A stretch of DNA of 64,000 bases, from contig NZ_CAJNBK010000005.1 of assembly GCF_905220975.1 (NCBI RefSeq), forward strand, positions 62,001 to 126,000, read 5' to 3'. A model generated the notes under the pieces. That model was not told the DNA's origin. It searched no databases and saw only the letters and a list, made by a program, of their open reading frames with translations. Origin of the DNA: Paraburkholderia haematera. Lineage in GTDB: Bacteria; Pseudomonadota; Gammaproteobacteria; Burkholderiales; Burkholderiaceae. Below, piece after piece: positions 43,365 through 53,835 of this stretch. Every line of letters starts with the position of its first letter. The first letter of the stretch is position 1. A program made the translations under genes and the position numbers.

Positions 43365-43867
43365 GGTTGGGAAATCGAACGCATAGGCCGGGAGACCGGG
43401 TTGCAATAACGTCGGCAGCCACGTCACGGTTACCGTTCTTGCCGCGCCGGCTTTCAGTGCCGTCAGGCTGCTGGTGGCCCGCGAACGTTGTGCTCCAGCT
43501 CCTTTAACGGAGCGGCCTGCGGGAATCCGTCGCCGAATGTCGATTTTTTATTCTGGCGCCACAGCCAGTCTATTGAGCTGACGGCCTGACTGCGTCGGTA
43601 AGCTATCTCGTTGACATCGCGATCGGATATCCTTACTCCCGCAATGGAAGGTGTGGAGCCGGGATGCCCTCATCGATGCCGTTCGAGGATTCCGGCCTCT
43701 GCACCGCGCCAATAAAAAGCACAGCGAGTCAATCCACACGGACAATCGCGGCGATCCGCCTCCAGGTGACCGGGTTTTGACTTCGGCTGACAATTGATAG
43801 GCCAACGTGTAGGGGCGGCACCTGACAGGGGGCTTACCACCACCTATCGCGAGTTCCCGGACCAACC
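43365..43867. other. Intergenic region, about 500 bases
   Basis: No gene or strong regulatory structure was recognised between the response regulator and the divergent lipoprotein gene. Only short ORFs with arginine-rich products occur. Confidence 0.5.
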
Positions 43868-44338
43868 ATGCTACGCCACGACATATCGAGTCTCCGACGC
43901 ACGCTTGCCGGCATCATGCTGGCTGCGATCTCCGGCCTGGTAGCCGGCTGTAGCCATGGCATGTCGGACGCCGAAATCGCATTCGTTACCGCCGGCACGC
44001 CGGCGCAATTCGAAGCGCTACGGATGTACGGCGCCGCCCCGGATAACGTCGCCCCGGGCAGCGGCAACGCTCATGTCACGGGCGGGTTGCGCCAGGGATG
44101 CCAGGCGATCATCCGCGCCGGGGGCCGCGATGAGCGCGTGACGGTGATTCTCGAGGACGAGCGAGGCACCTCCTTCGATCTCGATGTCAACCGTACGTCA
44201 GACGGATTGAAGGTTACGTCGGACGGACTCACGCCGCCGAGCACCGATCCCGTCGCTTTCCGTACGCGGTTCACCCACTGCGTGAACGCGATCCGGGACA
44301 AGTATGCCGCTGAGCCGGAAAAAGCGCCCTTCGAATGA
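43868..44338 (+). CDS. Putative lipoprotein
   Basis: The 156-residue protein has a lipoprotein signal with lipobox VAGC at about residues 25-28. The mature part has two cysteines (GLRQGCQAII, FTHCVNAIRD) that could form a disulfide, and a beta-rich centre (RVTVILEDERGTSFDLDV). No family recognised. It stands alone between non-coding stretches. Confidence 0.7.
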   Translation: MLRHDISSLRRTLAGIMLAAISGLVAGCSHGMSDAEIAFVTAGTPAQFEALRMYGAAPDNVAPGSGNAHVTGGLRQGCQAIIRAGGRDERVTVILEDERGTSFDLDVNRTSDGLKVTSDGLTPPSTDPVAFRTRFTHCVNAIRDKYAAEPEKAPFE

Positions 44339-44613
44339 GCTTCGGCCCCCGGCAGCACGTCTTGATCACACTTCCTGAAGGTCATCCGCGCTCTGTTTGA
44401 CCCGAGGATCAGGCGCCGGAACCGGCTTCGACAGCGCGTCGATCCGGTTTGCGAACGCCCACTCTACGGGTCATCCGCGATGCGGTTCCCGGCACGGCGT
44501 CAGGGTGACTATACTCAAAGAGGCCGCTTCAGATTCAGGTTCACCGGGCTCCGGTGATAGAGGCGCCGGGCAGGATTTCAACGCGAACCGGTCGAGTCGC
44601 GGGGGAGAAATGT

Positions 44614-45084
44614 ATGTTCAAGCATCTGCTGGTGCCGACCGACGGCTCGGCGCTTTCTGTTGCCGCCATTCAGATGACGGTAGCGCTCGCCGTGGAGAAT
44701 GGAGGCAAAGTCACAGGGCTTCATGTCATCCCGGAGTTTCATATGCTCGCCTATGGCACGGAGATGATCGCGGACAACGAGGAGCGAATCATTCAGACCG
44801 CGCGACAACGTGCGGATGACTACCTCGAGGTGATCAAGAAAGCTGCTGCGCAAGCCGGTGTCGAGTGCAATACGGTTGCTGTGAGTCGCGCCCATCCCTA
44901 TGAGGCGATTATCAGCGTTGCCACAGAACAGCACTGCGATCTCATTGTGATGGCGTCCCACGGTCGAAGCGGCATGCGCGCGTTTTTACTCGGTAGCGAG
45001 ACCCAAAAGGTTCTGACGCACAGTCAGATCCCCATCCTCGTCGTCCGCCAGCCGGCGCCCGGCGCTAAAACCGCTCCACCCTGA
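44614..45084 (+). CDS. Universal stress protein, UspA family
   Basis: The 156-residue protein has the Usp fold: KHLLVPTDGSALSVAAI at the N-terminus and the ATP-binding GxxGxxxxxxxGS region as MASHGRSGMRAFLLGSETQKVLTHSQIPILVVR. Members bind ATP and aid survival under starvation or oxidative stress. GGGGGAG precedes ATG 44614. Its 3' end overlaps the convergent oxidase gene by 20 bases. Confidence 0.93.
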   Translation: MFKHLLVPTDGSALSVAAIQMTVALAVENGGKVTGLHVIPEFHMLAYGTEMIADNEERIIQTARQRADDYLEVIKKAAAQAGVECNTVAVSRAHPYEAIISVATEQHCDLIVMASHGRSGMRAFLLGSETQKVLTHSQIPILVVRQPAPGAKTAPP

Positions 45085-46306
45085 ACGGGCGCGTGTCCAC
45101 AAGCGTTTCCTCGCCGGTCATCATCTCGGCGATCAACCGGCCCGTCACAGGGCCTAACGTGAGCCCGTGGTGTGCGTGGCCGAACGCGAACCACAAGTCT
45201 TGATGATTTCTCGCCGGCCCGATGATCGGCATCATGTCGGGTGTGCAGGGGCGCCGTCCCATCCAGGCTTCGTTGTCCAGACGCCCGCCCAATGGAAACA
45301 GCGTGCGCGCAATCGGCTCGACCGCGGCAAGTTGCGTGGGCGTTTTAGGCGCATCGCAGTGCGCGATTTCCGCCCCCGTGGTCAAGCGGATACCCTTTGC
45401 CATGGGCGCCAGCAGGTAGCCGTTCTCGACATCCAGAACCGGGTGATTCAGACGGGCCGCTGCCTGCGGCGCATAGTGCATGTGGTACCCGCGTTTGACG
45501 GCAAGCGGTAACCGGTAGCCAAGCCGCGTACTGACCCGATCCGACCACGGCCCCAATGCGACTACCGCCGAAGAAGCGGTGATCGTTCCGTCCTGTGTGT
45601 CGACCGTCCAACCCTCACGAAACGAGTCCGCATCGCCGATGAAGAACCGTCCACCCAGCGCTTCGAAATACTTCGCGTAGGCGGTGACGAGCGCGTTGGG
45701 ATCGCTCACGGAATCGGACGCCGTATAGCGCAAGCCGCCTAACAAGGCCGTGTCCAGATCGGGCTCCTTCTGTTGCAGGCGGCCCGCATCCAGCGATTCG
45801 AACTCGACACCATATTCCCGATGCCACTGTTCGGCGTGCTGGATTTCCGCGTCCTGTACCTGTTTGCTGCGAAACACCTTGATCCAGCCGGTGGGGCGCA
45901 ATAACGCGCTTGCGCCGGCGTCAGCGGCGAGCGCGCGGTGCTCGTCCACGCAATGTTCGATTAGCGTCGAGTACGACCTGGCGATAGCGGCGTGCCTGGC
46001 TGGATGAGAATTGCGCCAGTATTGCCACAGGAAGGGGGCCGTCTTGAGGATGGCATCGGCATGGTAGCGAACGTCCGGCGACTGGTTGCGCGCGTACCGA
46101 AGCAAGGTGCCGAGGTCGCGTGGAAACGCATAGGGATACACGCCTTCGCGCTGGATCAGCCCGGCGTTACCGAACGATGTTTCGTTGCCGGGCTGCTTGC
46201 GGTCGATCAGTGCGACCCGGCGGCCACGTTTCTGAAGATGCACGGCAACGCACACGCCGACTATGCCCGCGCCGAGCACGACGGCATCAAATTTTATTGT
46301 GGTCAT
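45065..46306 (-). CDS. DadA-like FAD-dependent amino acid oxidase/dehydrogenase
   Basis: The 413-residue flavoenzyme of the DAO family starts with the FAD motif VVLGAGIVGVCVAVHLQKRG and the GNAGLIQ segment, and ends with MGRRPCTPDMMPIIGPA and FGHAHHGLTLGPVTG, typical of D-amino acid dehydrogenase small subunits. It deaminates a D-amino acid (or a related imino acid) and passes electrons to the respiratory chain. It lies downstream of a polar amino acid ABC transporter on the same strand, 130 bases after the ATPase gene, which suggests uptake and oxidation of one substrate. Confidence 0.88.
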   Translation of the reverse strand: MTTIKFDAVVLGAGIVGVCVAVHLQKRGRRVALIDRKQPGNETSFGNAGLIQREGVYPYAFPRDLGTLLRYARNQSPDVRYHADAILKTAPFLWQYWRNSHPARHAAIARSYSTLIEHCVDEHRALAADAGASALLRPTGWIKVFRSKQVQDAEIQHAEQWHREYGVEFESLDAGRLQQKEPDLDTALLGGLRYTASDSVSDPNALVTAYAKYFEALGGRFFIGDADSFREGWTVDTQDGTITASSAVVALGPWSDRVSTRLGYRLPLAVKRGYHMHYAPQAAARLNHPVLDVENGYLLAPMAKGIRLTTGAEIAHCDAPKTPTQLAAVEPIARTLFPLGGRLDNEAWMGRRPCTPDMMPIIGPARNHQDLWFAFGHAHHGLTLGPVTGRLIAEMMTGEETLVDTRPFRVERF

Positions 46307-46367
46307 GAACTCAGTTGCTGCCGCTTAGTTGCCGCTCACCGGCGGGTTATGCCGCGAGTGCCGTTAC

Positions 46368-46387
46368 TGCGCGACAATTGTCACGCA
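46368..46387. promoter_or_regulatory. 20-bp near-palindrome before the oxidase gene
   Basis: TGCGCGACAA (46368-46377) faces TTGTCACGCA (46378-46387), one mismatched pair. It lies 62 bases before the DadA-like start and shares a GACAA/TTGTC core with a repeat upstream of the binding-protein gene. Confidence 0.5.
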
Positions 46388-46436
46388 ACGACGACGGGTT
46401 CGCAAGCTAACGGCAGCACCCAGAGCACGCGCCCAG

Positions 46437-47165
46437 CTATGCCACGTGCTTCAAAAAGTCCCTCAGGCGCTGCGTAGGCGGGTTGTCGATCAGCATTGCC
46501 GGTTCGCCGTCTTCCGCAATTCCCCCATTGTCCATGAACAGCAGGCGCGTTCCCACCCGTTTCGCGAAACCGATCTCATGCGTGACCACGATCATCGTCA
46601 TGCCTTCCGTCGCGAGGTCCTGCATGACCTTGAGAACTTCGTGACGTAGCTCGGGATCGAGCGCGGACGTCGGCTCGTCGAAGAGCATCAGCTTCGGCTT
46701 GATCGCGAGCGCTCGCGCGATCGCAACACGCTGCTGTTGTCCGCCGGACAACTCTGACGGAAAGTGATTGGCCCGCGATTCGAGGCCGACTTTGTCGAGT
46801 AGCGCCATGGCCTGGTCGCGCGCTTCGGCGCGCGTTGCGCCGCGTACCTGAATCGGCCCGAACATCACGTTCTCGAGCGCGGTCATCTGGGGAAACAGGT
46901 TGAACTGTTGGAACACCATGCCGGCTTCGAGGCGAATGCTGCGGATGTCGGCGGTATTGCCTTTGACACTCAATCCGTCGACGAGCAGTTCGCCGCCGCT
47001 GATTTTTTCAAGTGCATTGATGCAACGAAGCAGGGTCGATTTGCCCGAGCCCGATGGCCCGACAATCACCACGACCTCGCCGTTTTCGATACGAAGATCG
47101 ACGTCCTTGAGCACGGGCACGTGGCCGAAGCTCTTCGAGACGCTCTGGAATTCGACCATGCTCAT
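46437..47165 (-). CDS. Polar amino acid ABC transporter ATP-binding protein
   Basis: The 242-residue ATPase matches the GlnQ/HisP group: Walker [10 protein letters not shown] (36-44), the signature [15 protein letters not shown], Walker [16 protein letters not shown], and switch His in VVTHEIGFA. It overlaps the permease gene by four bases and completes a three-gene importer with the binding protein at 47883. Confidence 0.95.
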   Translation of the reverse strand: MSMVEFQSVSKSFGHVPVLKDVDLRIENGEVVVIVGPSGSGKSTLLRCINALEKISGGELLVDGLSVKGNTADIRSIRLEAGMVFQQFNLFPQMTALENVMFGPIQVRGATRAEARDQAMALLDKVGLESRANHFPSELSGGQQQRVAIARALAIKPKLMLFDEPTSALDPELRHEVLKVMQDLATEGMTMIVVTHEIGFAKRVGTRLLFMDNGGIAEDGEPAMLIDNPPTQRLRDFLKHVA

Positions 47166-47818
47166 AGTATGCGCATCCTTCTTTCAACGAGACGCAACGA
47201 CAGCGTCATCACACCCGTGAGGACCAGATAAATCACGGCGACGGCAGACCAGATTTCAACCGCCCGAAAATTCCCGGCGATGGCTTCCTGGCCCTGACGC
47301 GTCAGTTCGCCTACGCCGATAACGATGAACAGCGACGTATCCTTCAGACTCACAATGCACTGGTTGCCCAATGGCGGAATCAACCGTCGGAACGCCAGCG
47401 GCCCGACGATCTTCAGCAGCACACGCGGCATCGACAATCCCATGGCGAGGCCGGCTTCCATCAAGCCCTTGGGAATCGACAGCAAGGCCCCGCGCACGAC
47501 CTCGGCAAGGTAGGCGCCCGAGTTCACGGTGATCGCGATAATGGCGGCAGTGAGCCCATCGATCCTGATATGCGCAAGCAGCGGCAGCGCGAAGTAAAGG
47601 AACATCACCTGAACCACAATCGGCGTGCCGCGAATGAGTTCAATGTAGACCTGCGCAATGACGTTCAACGCGAGGGGGCCGTACGCGCGGAACATGCCGG
47701 CGATGACACCGACAACGAACCCGCCCACCAGTCCCACGAACGCGATGAACACCGTCAGTTTCACGCCGGCCATCAAGTCTGGAAGTGCAGTCCAGATAAC
47801 TGACCAATCGAATTCCAC
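47162..47818 (-). CDS. Polar amino acid ABC transporter permease
   Basis: The 218-residue permease of the HisM/GlnP family has five membrane helices and the EAA loop ([33 protein letters not shown]). [20 protein letters not shown] is typical of the family. Single permease genes of this kind form homodimers. Follows the binding-protein gene by 64 bases. Confidence 0.94.
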   Translation of the reverse strand: MEFDWSVIWTALPDLMAGVKLTVFIAFVGLVGGFVVGVIAGMFRAYGPLALNVIAQVYIELIRGTPIVVQVMFLYFALPLLAHIRIDGLTAAIIAITVNSGAYLAEVVRGALLSIPKGLMEAGLAMGLSMPRVLLKIVGPLAFRRLIPPLGNQCIVSLKDTSLFIVIGVGELTRQGQEAIAGNFRAVEIWSAVAVIYLVLTGVMTLSLRLVERRMRIL

Positions 47819-47882
47819 ACACCGCTCCTGGTTGAGTCGTCTTTCGCGCAGCGAACGTCGCTGCGCGTCCTGCTTGCGACGA

Positions 47883-48635
47883 TTACGACTTGGGCGGCTC
47901 CGAGCCGAACCACTTCTTGTACAGCGTCGCGTAGCGGCCGTCGGCTTTCATCTTGATCAACTCCTGGTTGACCTTGGTAACGAGCGGACTGCCCTTCGGA
48001 AAGCCGATGCCGTATTTGTCGCCGCTGACCGGTGTGCCGGCAACCTTCACCTTGTCTTTGCCGGCGGTGCTGACGAAATAGAGCACATTCGGCGTGTCGT
48101 GCATGGCGGCGTCGACCCGGCCTGCTTCCAGCGCGAGATAGGCCTGGTCGATGTTCGGGAACTGGCGGATTTCCTTGGGCTTCAGGTGCGCCTTGATCCA
48201 GTCGATGGTGGCCGTGCCGGTTTTGGCCGCGATGACCTTGCCGTTCAGGTCGTCGATGGATTTGATGCTGGTGTTCCCGGTCTGCACCATGGCGGCGAGC
48301 CCGCTGTCGTAGTACGGGTCGGAGAAATCGATCGCCTTCTTGCGTTCTTCCTTGATGGTCATGCCCGAGAGCGCGACGTCGATGTTCTGCGTTTGCAGGG
48401 CCGGAATCAGGCCGCTGAAGTCCATCGGCTGAATTTTGTATTTCCAGCCCTGATCTTTTGCGATTTCCGCCCACAGGTCGAGATCGAAGCCGACGTACTT
48501 GTCGCCCTGCTTGAATTCGAACGGCATGAACGAGGTATCGGTGCCGACGATGAGCTCTTTGTCGTCAGCGTGGGCGAGGGTTGTGCCGAGCATGGCGACA
48601 GCAACCATAGACATGAGGAAGGATCGACGTCCCAT
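47883..48635 (-). CDS. Periplasmic amino acid-binding protein
   Basis: The 250-residue protein has a signal peptide ([21 protein letters not shown]) and the family 3 solute-binding fold: [68 protein letters not shown], and [19 protein letters not shown]. It delivers glutamine, histidine, arginine or a D-amino acid to the adjoining importer. As first gene of the unit it follows a promoter region with several GACAAC/GTTGTC elements. Confidence 0.94.
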   Translation of the reverse strand: MGRRSFLMSMVAVAMLGTTLAHADDKELIVGTDTSFMPFEFKQGDKYVGFDLDLWAEIAKDQGWKYKIQPMDFSGLIPALQTQNIDVALSGMTIKEERKKAIDFSDPYYDSGLAAMVQTGNTSIKSIDDLNGKVIAAKTGTATIDWIKAHLKPKEIRQFPNIDQAYLALEAGRVDAAMHDTPNVLYFVSTAGKDKVKVAGTPVSGDKYGIGFPKGSPLVTKVNQELIKMKADGRYATLYKKWFGSEPPKS

Positions 48636-48734
48636 AATTTCTCCGCGGTGGTGGGCAATACCCCTGACAGCGTCAAGGGACGGCTGACTGACACCGGGCG
48701 GCGTCGCAACATGCGATGCACAACCCGCCTATAT

Positions 48735-48750
48735 GGCAACATGTGTTGTC
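48735..48750. promoter_or_regulatory. Possible operator upstream of the amino acid transporter
   Basis: GGCAACA (48735-48741) and TGTTGTC (48744-48750) form an inverted repeat with one mismatch, 100 bases before the binding-protein start. Further GACAAC copies occur at 48764-48769 and 48816-48820. Confidence 0.4.
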
Positions 48751-48807
48751 AAGGCGGATACTACGACAACAAAAAGTTTGGCAACAGCTATTTCTGTTGA
48801 TGGAAAC

Positions 48808-48862
48808 CCTGGATCGACAACGTTTGTTGTTCGTTGTTCGTTGTTCATTGTGTCGATCCAGG
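48808..48862. repeat. 12-bp inverted repeat enclosing a heptamer array
   Basis: CCTGGATCGACA (48808-48819) and TGTCGATCCAGG (48851-48862) are perfect complements. The 31-base interior holds three tandem GTTGTTC units at 48826-48846. It lies between the amino acid transporter promoter and the aldo/keto reductase stop. Confidence 0.75.
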
Positions 48863-48928
48863 CGTTGCGCCAGATCCGCTGTCAGGCGGCGTGCAGGCGC
48901 TCCAGGCGGTCCAGGTGCTTCTGTCGCA

Positions 48929-49954
<1,026 letters not shown>

Positions 49955-49960
49955 TTATGC

Positions 49961-49979
49961 TGTTGTGCATGGCTCAACA
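49961..49979. promoter_or_regulatory. LysR-type operator between aldo/keto reductase and LysR genes
   Basis: TGTTGTGC and GCTCAACA flank ATG; one mismatch in the arms. The layout fits T-N11-A. Confidence 0.5.
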
Positions 49980-50020
49980 ATCCGCCTAGAATTGCACAGG
50001 GCATTGAGGAAAATTCATCT

Positions 50021-50920
50021 ATGGCACGTGCTGGACTGTCCGAATTAACCGCATTCGTCGCCATTGCCGACCAGCGAAGCTTTCGCGCGGCGGCGCGTAC
50101 GCTGGGGGTCTCGCCGTCGGCGCTGAGTCACTCGATGCGGGGCCTGGAGGCGCGCCTGGCTGTGCGGCTGCTCAATCGCACAACGCGCTCCGTCGCGCTC
50201 ACCGAGGCGGGCGAGCAGCTCCTGCGGCGGGTGCGGCCCGCCATCGCGGACCTGGAAGAGGCGGTGAATCAGGTTGCGTCGGAGCATGACCGGCCGTCGG
50301 GCTCGATCCGGATCAGCGCGTCGGAGGCGTCGGTGAGGCCGCTGATCCGCCATGTTTTACCTGACTTTCTGGCGGCATATCCCGACATCCACGTCGAGTT
50401 CGTCGTGGATACGCGGCTGGTGGATATCGTGGCCGATGGTTTCGACGCGGGCATACGCGTCTATGACGACGTGCCGCGCGATATGATCGCCGTCCGGTTC
50501 GGCGCCGACATGCGTTTCGCCGCAGTGGCATCGCCGGCGTATCTTGCGGATCATGTGCCGCCGAAAGCGCCGCACGACCTGATGGAGCACCGCTGCGTGC
50601 GCTTCCGCTTCGATAGCGGTGCGTTTTACCGGTGGGATCTCGAGTATCGAGGCAAGAGCACCCATCTCGATGTGGCCGGGCCAATGACGCTCGGCAATCT
50701 CAATCTGATGATCGAGGCCGCCTTGGCCGGTATCGGGATTGCGTGGGTTCCGGAAGATCATGTAGCGGAGCATCTGGCGTCGGGGCGCCTCGTCCATTTA
50801 CTGCCGGAATGGAGTCCTACCTTTCCTGGCCTGTGCCTCTATTACCCCGCAAACCGTCATCCGCCGACCGCACTGAGATTGTTCGCGCAAGCGGTGCGCG
50901 ACTGGGCACGCACGCGGTAG
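50021..50920 (+). CDS. LysR-family transcriptional regulator
   Basis: The 299-residue regulator has the winged helix at the N-terminus (QRSFRAAARTLGVSPSALSHSMRGLEARLAVRLLNRTTRSVALTEAG) and a co-inducer domain with the typical FRFDSGAFYRWDLEYRG segment of the AKR-linked LysR subgroup. Divergent from the aldo/keto reductase gene. The same arrangement recurs at 60.3-62.4 kb. Confidence 0.92.
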   Translation: MARAGLSELTAFVAIADQRSFRAAARTLGVSPSALSHSMRGLEARLAVRLLNRTTRSVALTEAGEQLLRRVRPAIADLEEAVNQVASEHDRPSGSIRISASEASVRPLIRHVLPDFLAAYPDIHVEFVVDTRLVDIVADGFDAGIRVYDDVPRDMIAVRFGADMRFAAVASPAYLADHVPPKAPHDLMEHRCVRFRFDSGAFYRWDLEYRGKSTHLDVAGPMTLGNLNLMIEAALAGIGIAWVPEDHVAEHLASGRLVHLLPEWSPTFPGLCLYYPANRHPPTALRLFAQAVRDWARTR

Positions 50921-50991
50921 GCGGAGCGGGATTCAGCGGGGTTATCGCCCGGGATCTTCGATTTCTGTTGCGTCAGGACGGCCCGCTTCGC

Positions 50992-51663
50992 TTACTCGCT
51001 CGCGGACTCGACGGGAAGCTCGGCGTCTCGCGCGGGTCGGCGTACGGCTCGCACCTTCCCGCTGCCTCCGCCGCCGCAGAAGAACTGATCGCCGCCATCG
51101 GATTCGAGCCCCGACACGAATACGCCAGGTGGCATCTCGAGGCTCTCCAGGACTTCTCCCGTATCAGGATCGATTCGCCTCAGCTCGCTCGCGTCGTCTT
51201 CCCAGGTGGCGTGCCAGAGTTCTCCGTCATTCCAGGTGACCCCGGTGACGAAACGGTTCGATTCGATGGTGCGAAGAATCGCCCCCGTTTGGGGATCGAC
51301 CTGAAGAATCTTGCGGTCGCGATAGCGTCCCACCCAAAGCGAGCCTTCAGCCCAAGCGAGCCCCGAGTTACCGTCGTCGCCGCCCGGCGCCGGGATTGTG
51401 GAGAGGACGCTGCCAGAATTCGGATCGATCTTCTGGATGCGACCGCCGCCGATCTGAAACAGGTACTGACCGTCGAAGGCCGTTCCTGCCCGCGCGGCAA
51501 CATCGATCGAGCGCCGCGTTTCTCCGCTCGCCGGATCGAAGGCGTTCAGTTTGTCTCCGGCAGCAATCCAGACGTGCTGACCGTCATACGTCACGCCCCC
51601 AACTTGGTCGACACCCGGAAAGGGCCCATATTCACGGACGATTTTGGCGGCTGATTTATTCAT
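50992..51663 (-). CDS. Small beta-propeller protein, cytoplasmic
   Basis: The 223-residue protein consists of about five propeller blades with repeats such as VGGVTYDGQHVWIAAGDKLNAFDPASGE, GLAWAEGSLWVGRYRDRKILQVDPQTG and GVTWNDGELWHATWEDDASELRRIDPDTGE. This resembles glutamine cyclotransferase-like or Vgb-type propellers. No signal peptide. A GGGG run near the end (FFCGGGGSGKVR) is common in this group. It starts 9 bases after the regulator gene stop, so both are one operon. Confidence 0.8.
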   Translation of the reverse strand: MNKSAAKIVREYGPFPGVDQVGGVTYDGQHVWIAAGDKLNAFDPASGETRRSIDVAARAGTAFDGQYLFQIGGGRIQKIDPNSGSVLSTIPAPGGDDGNSGLAWAEGSLWVGRYRDRKILQVDPQTGAILRTIESNRFVTGVTWNDGELWHATWEDDASELRRIDPDTGEVLESLEMPPGVFVSGLESDGGDQFFCGGGGSGKVRAVRRPARDAELPVESASE

Positions 51664-51672
51664 GATTCGATC

Positions 51673-52893
51673 CTAATTACTCGGTAGGGGAGCGGGGAGT
51701 AACAAAGTCGTCGTGAATCCGGGCATGGGTGGCGTCATCCAGCGTCGCGCCCGCCCTCGGCCGAACGACTGCACCTTGCCGGCAGCGGCCAGCGTGTCGA
51801 GTGCCCGCTGCATGGTGCGCTGGCTGGCGTCCAACGCTATTGCGAGTGCCGAGCTCGACCACGACTCGCCGTCGGCGAGGAAGGCGAGCACCATCGCATG
51901 CGGCTCTTCGACCGGCCGCGCGAGCACGACAACCTCGCGCGCGCCGTGCGGCACCAGCGCAAAGCCCCGCTTCGTCGCGCTCACGCCGGCCAACGTTCCA
52001 AGCAACGCGCGAAGCCGCCCGACTTCGACACGCAGCCGCGCGCGATGCGATTCGTCGGCATGCTTCGTCCGGAATGCACGCGCGATGAGGGTGTCCCTCG
52101 GTACGTCTTCGGGCCATGCTTCGGCCAGTGTGCGTGCGAGCGCGAACAACACCGGACGCCGCGCGAGCGGAACCACGATGTTTGCTTCACGTACGACGTA
52201 ACGGCACGCGTCCACGATGAGCGCCTTCGACGCCAGTAGCGCCTCGACCTCTTCGAGTAGCAGGGGGCGTTCCTCGCCGTGCGCAAGCAGCCGTGCGGCG
52301 GGGGTGTTCAGCAGAAGGCGTGCGCTTTCGACCTCAGCGGTCAGCGACGGGATACCTGCATGGCGCGCGGCGCGCTCAGCCCTCGCGAGTGCCGCGCGCG
52401 CGGTTTTCGTCTGCAGACGGCGCATTGCGATCCCCGCGACGACCAGCTCGTGGGCGGCTCTCGATGCGGGCGGGAAGGGTGCGGGATCGAGTTTGGCGAG
52501 CAGGTGTTCGGCCTCGTCGAGGCGCCCGATCAGGAGCAGGCGCCGCACTTCGAGATACCGTGCATGCGCGGCATTCAACCGGTCACCGTGCGCTTCGAGG
52601 GTCGCCCGCGCGGCGTCGAGCGCCTTCGCCGGCCAGCCCAGATCGCGGGAGGCGAGCGCGATTTCGGCCTCGGCGACCACACATCTTGCGCGGGCCACCG
52701 GCTGTTTAGGGCCGAAAGCGCGCGCCGCACTTCGCACCAGCGCTTTCGCTCGAACGAGATCGCCGAGCTGCGCCATCGCGATGCCTCGCAGCGCGAGGGC
52801 AGGTGCGTCGTCGCGCAAGGCGACGTGGTTCAGTGCGCCGAGCGGGTCGCCCGCCGCGAGCGCCCGCGCCGCGGCCGTTACCAGCGAGTCCAT
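51673..52893 (-). CDS. Helical-repeat regulator with C-terminal winged helix
   Basis: The 406-residue protein has an N-terminal TPR-like alpha-helical region (~1-250, repeated Ala/Leu/Arg-rich helix pairs), then AHAxRLRVEVGRLRALL-like sequence at ~285-315 similar to the regulatory domain of BTAD/OmpR proteins, and a C-terminal winged helix (SWSSSALAIALDASQRTMQRALDTLAAAGKVQSFGRGRARRW). No kinase or ATPase motif. ATG 52893 begins the first helix; the longer frame overlaps the divergent promoter. It is divergent from the DUF899 gene with 130 bases between, which it probably regulates. Confidence 0.75.
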   Translation of the reverse strand: MDSLVTAAARALAAGDPLGALNHVALRDDAPALALRGIAMAQLGDLVRAKALVRSAARAFGPKQPVARARCVVAEAEIALASRDLGWPAKALDAARATLEAHGDRLNAAHARYLEVRRLLLIGRLDEAEHLLAKLDPAPFPPASRAAHELVVAGIAMRRLQTKTARAALARAERAARHAGIPSLTAEVESARLLLNTPAARLLAHGEERPLLLEEVEALLASKALIVDACRYVVREANIVVPLARRPVLFALARTLAEAWPEDVPRDTLIARAFRTKHADESHRARLRVEVGRLRALLGTLAGVSATKRGFALVPHGAREVVVLARPVEEPHAMVLAFLADGESWSSSALAIALDASQRTMQRALDTLAAAGKVQSFGRGRARRWMTPPMPGFTTTLLLPAPLPSN

Positions 52894-53023
52894 GGTCGTT
52901 TCGAATCCCGCCACACTTGTCACTCCCACCGTTCGGGTGCCCGTGACTAATCTAGCACGACCACCAACCAGTACGTCGTATCGGCAACTGATCGAACGAC
53001 GAAGGACGCCCAAGGAGGGAAGC

Positions 53024-53794
53024 ATGACCACGACACATACGACCGGGACACGCGAAGCATGGCTGGCCGCACGGCTCGAACTGCTCAAGGCGGAAAAGGC
53101 GCTCACGCGGCAGAGCGACGCGCTGGCGCAGCAGCGGCAGGCGCTGCCCTGGGTGCGAATCGACAAGACGTACCGATTCGAAACCGATGCGGGAAGCGCC
53201 TCGCTGACAGACCTCTTCAAAGGACGCTCGCAGCTCCTCGTGTACCACTTCATGTTCGGGCCCGACTACAAGGCGGGGTGCCCGTCGTGCTCGTCGATTG
53301 CGGATGGGTTCGAAGGCTTCGTCGTTCATCTGGCGAATCACGACATCACGCTTTCTGCAGTGTCGCGGGCGCCGCTCGAAAAGCTGCAGGCGTACAAGCG
53401 CCGGATGGGGTGGACGTTCCCCTGGGCGTCTTCATCCGGAAGCGACTTCAACTTCGACTTCAACATCGCGTTCACCGAGGCGCAACAGCGTGAAGGGAAC
53501 ATTGAATACAACTACGAGCGCGGCGGCCACGTGATGGACGAAACTCAGGTCGTCCCGGAGCCCGTCGCCCAGTTCGCGGCCACCTGCGGAACCGACGCGG
53601 CGACGTTTACGCGCGACAGGCCGGGCATGAGCGCGTTCGTACTCGAGGACGGTGTCGTCTACCACACGTATTCCACTTATGCGCGGGGCCTGGACGGCAT
53701 CTGGGGCATGTATCAGTGGCTCGACCGCGCCCCCAGGGGGCGCAACGAGACGGGTGTCTGGTGGAAACGCCACGACGAGTACGAGCCGCGCTGA
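53024..53794 (+). CDS. DUF899 thioredoxin-like protein
   Basis: The 256-residue cytoplasmic protein belongs to DUF899, a thioredoxin-fold family: LLVYHFMFGPDYKAGCPSCSSIADGF carries CxxC-like CPSC, and the C-terminus GIWGMYQWLDRAPRGRNE is diagnostic. The N-terminal TREAWLAARLELLKAEKALTRQSDALAQQRQALPWV is a helical lead. AAGGAGGGA precedes the ATG. Adjacent to a DUF2182 membrane protein and divergent from a winged-helix regulator; a role in oxidative or electrophile stress is plausible. Confidence 0.9.
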   Translation: MTTTHTTGTREAWLAARLELLKAEKALTRQSDALAQQRQALPWVRIDKTYRFETDAGSASLTDLFKGRSQLLVYHFMFGPDYKAGCPSCSSIADGFEGFVVHLANHDITLSAVSRAPLEKLQAYKRRMGWTFPWASSSGSDFNFDFNIAFTEAQQREGNIEYNYERGGHVMDETQVVPEPVAQFAATCGTDAATFTRDRPGMSAFVLEDGVVYHTYSTYARGLDGIWGMYQWLDRAPRGRNETGVWWKRHDEYEPR

Positions 53795-53835
53795 GCCCTG
53801 TGATGGAACACGTTTGCGCAAGCGGAGGACGGGAG

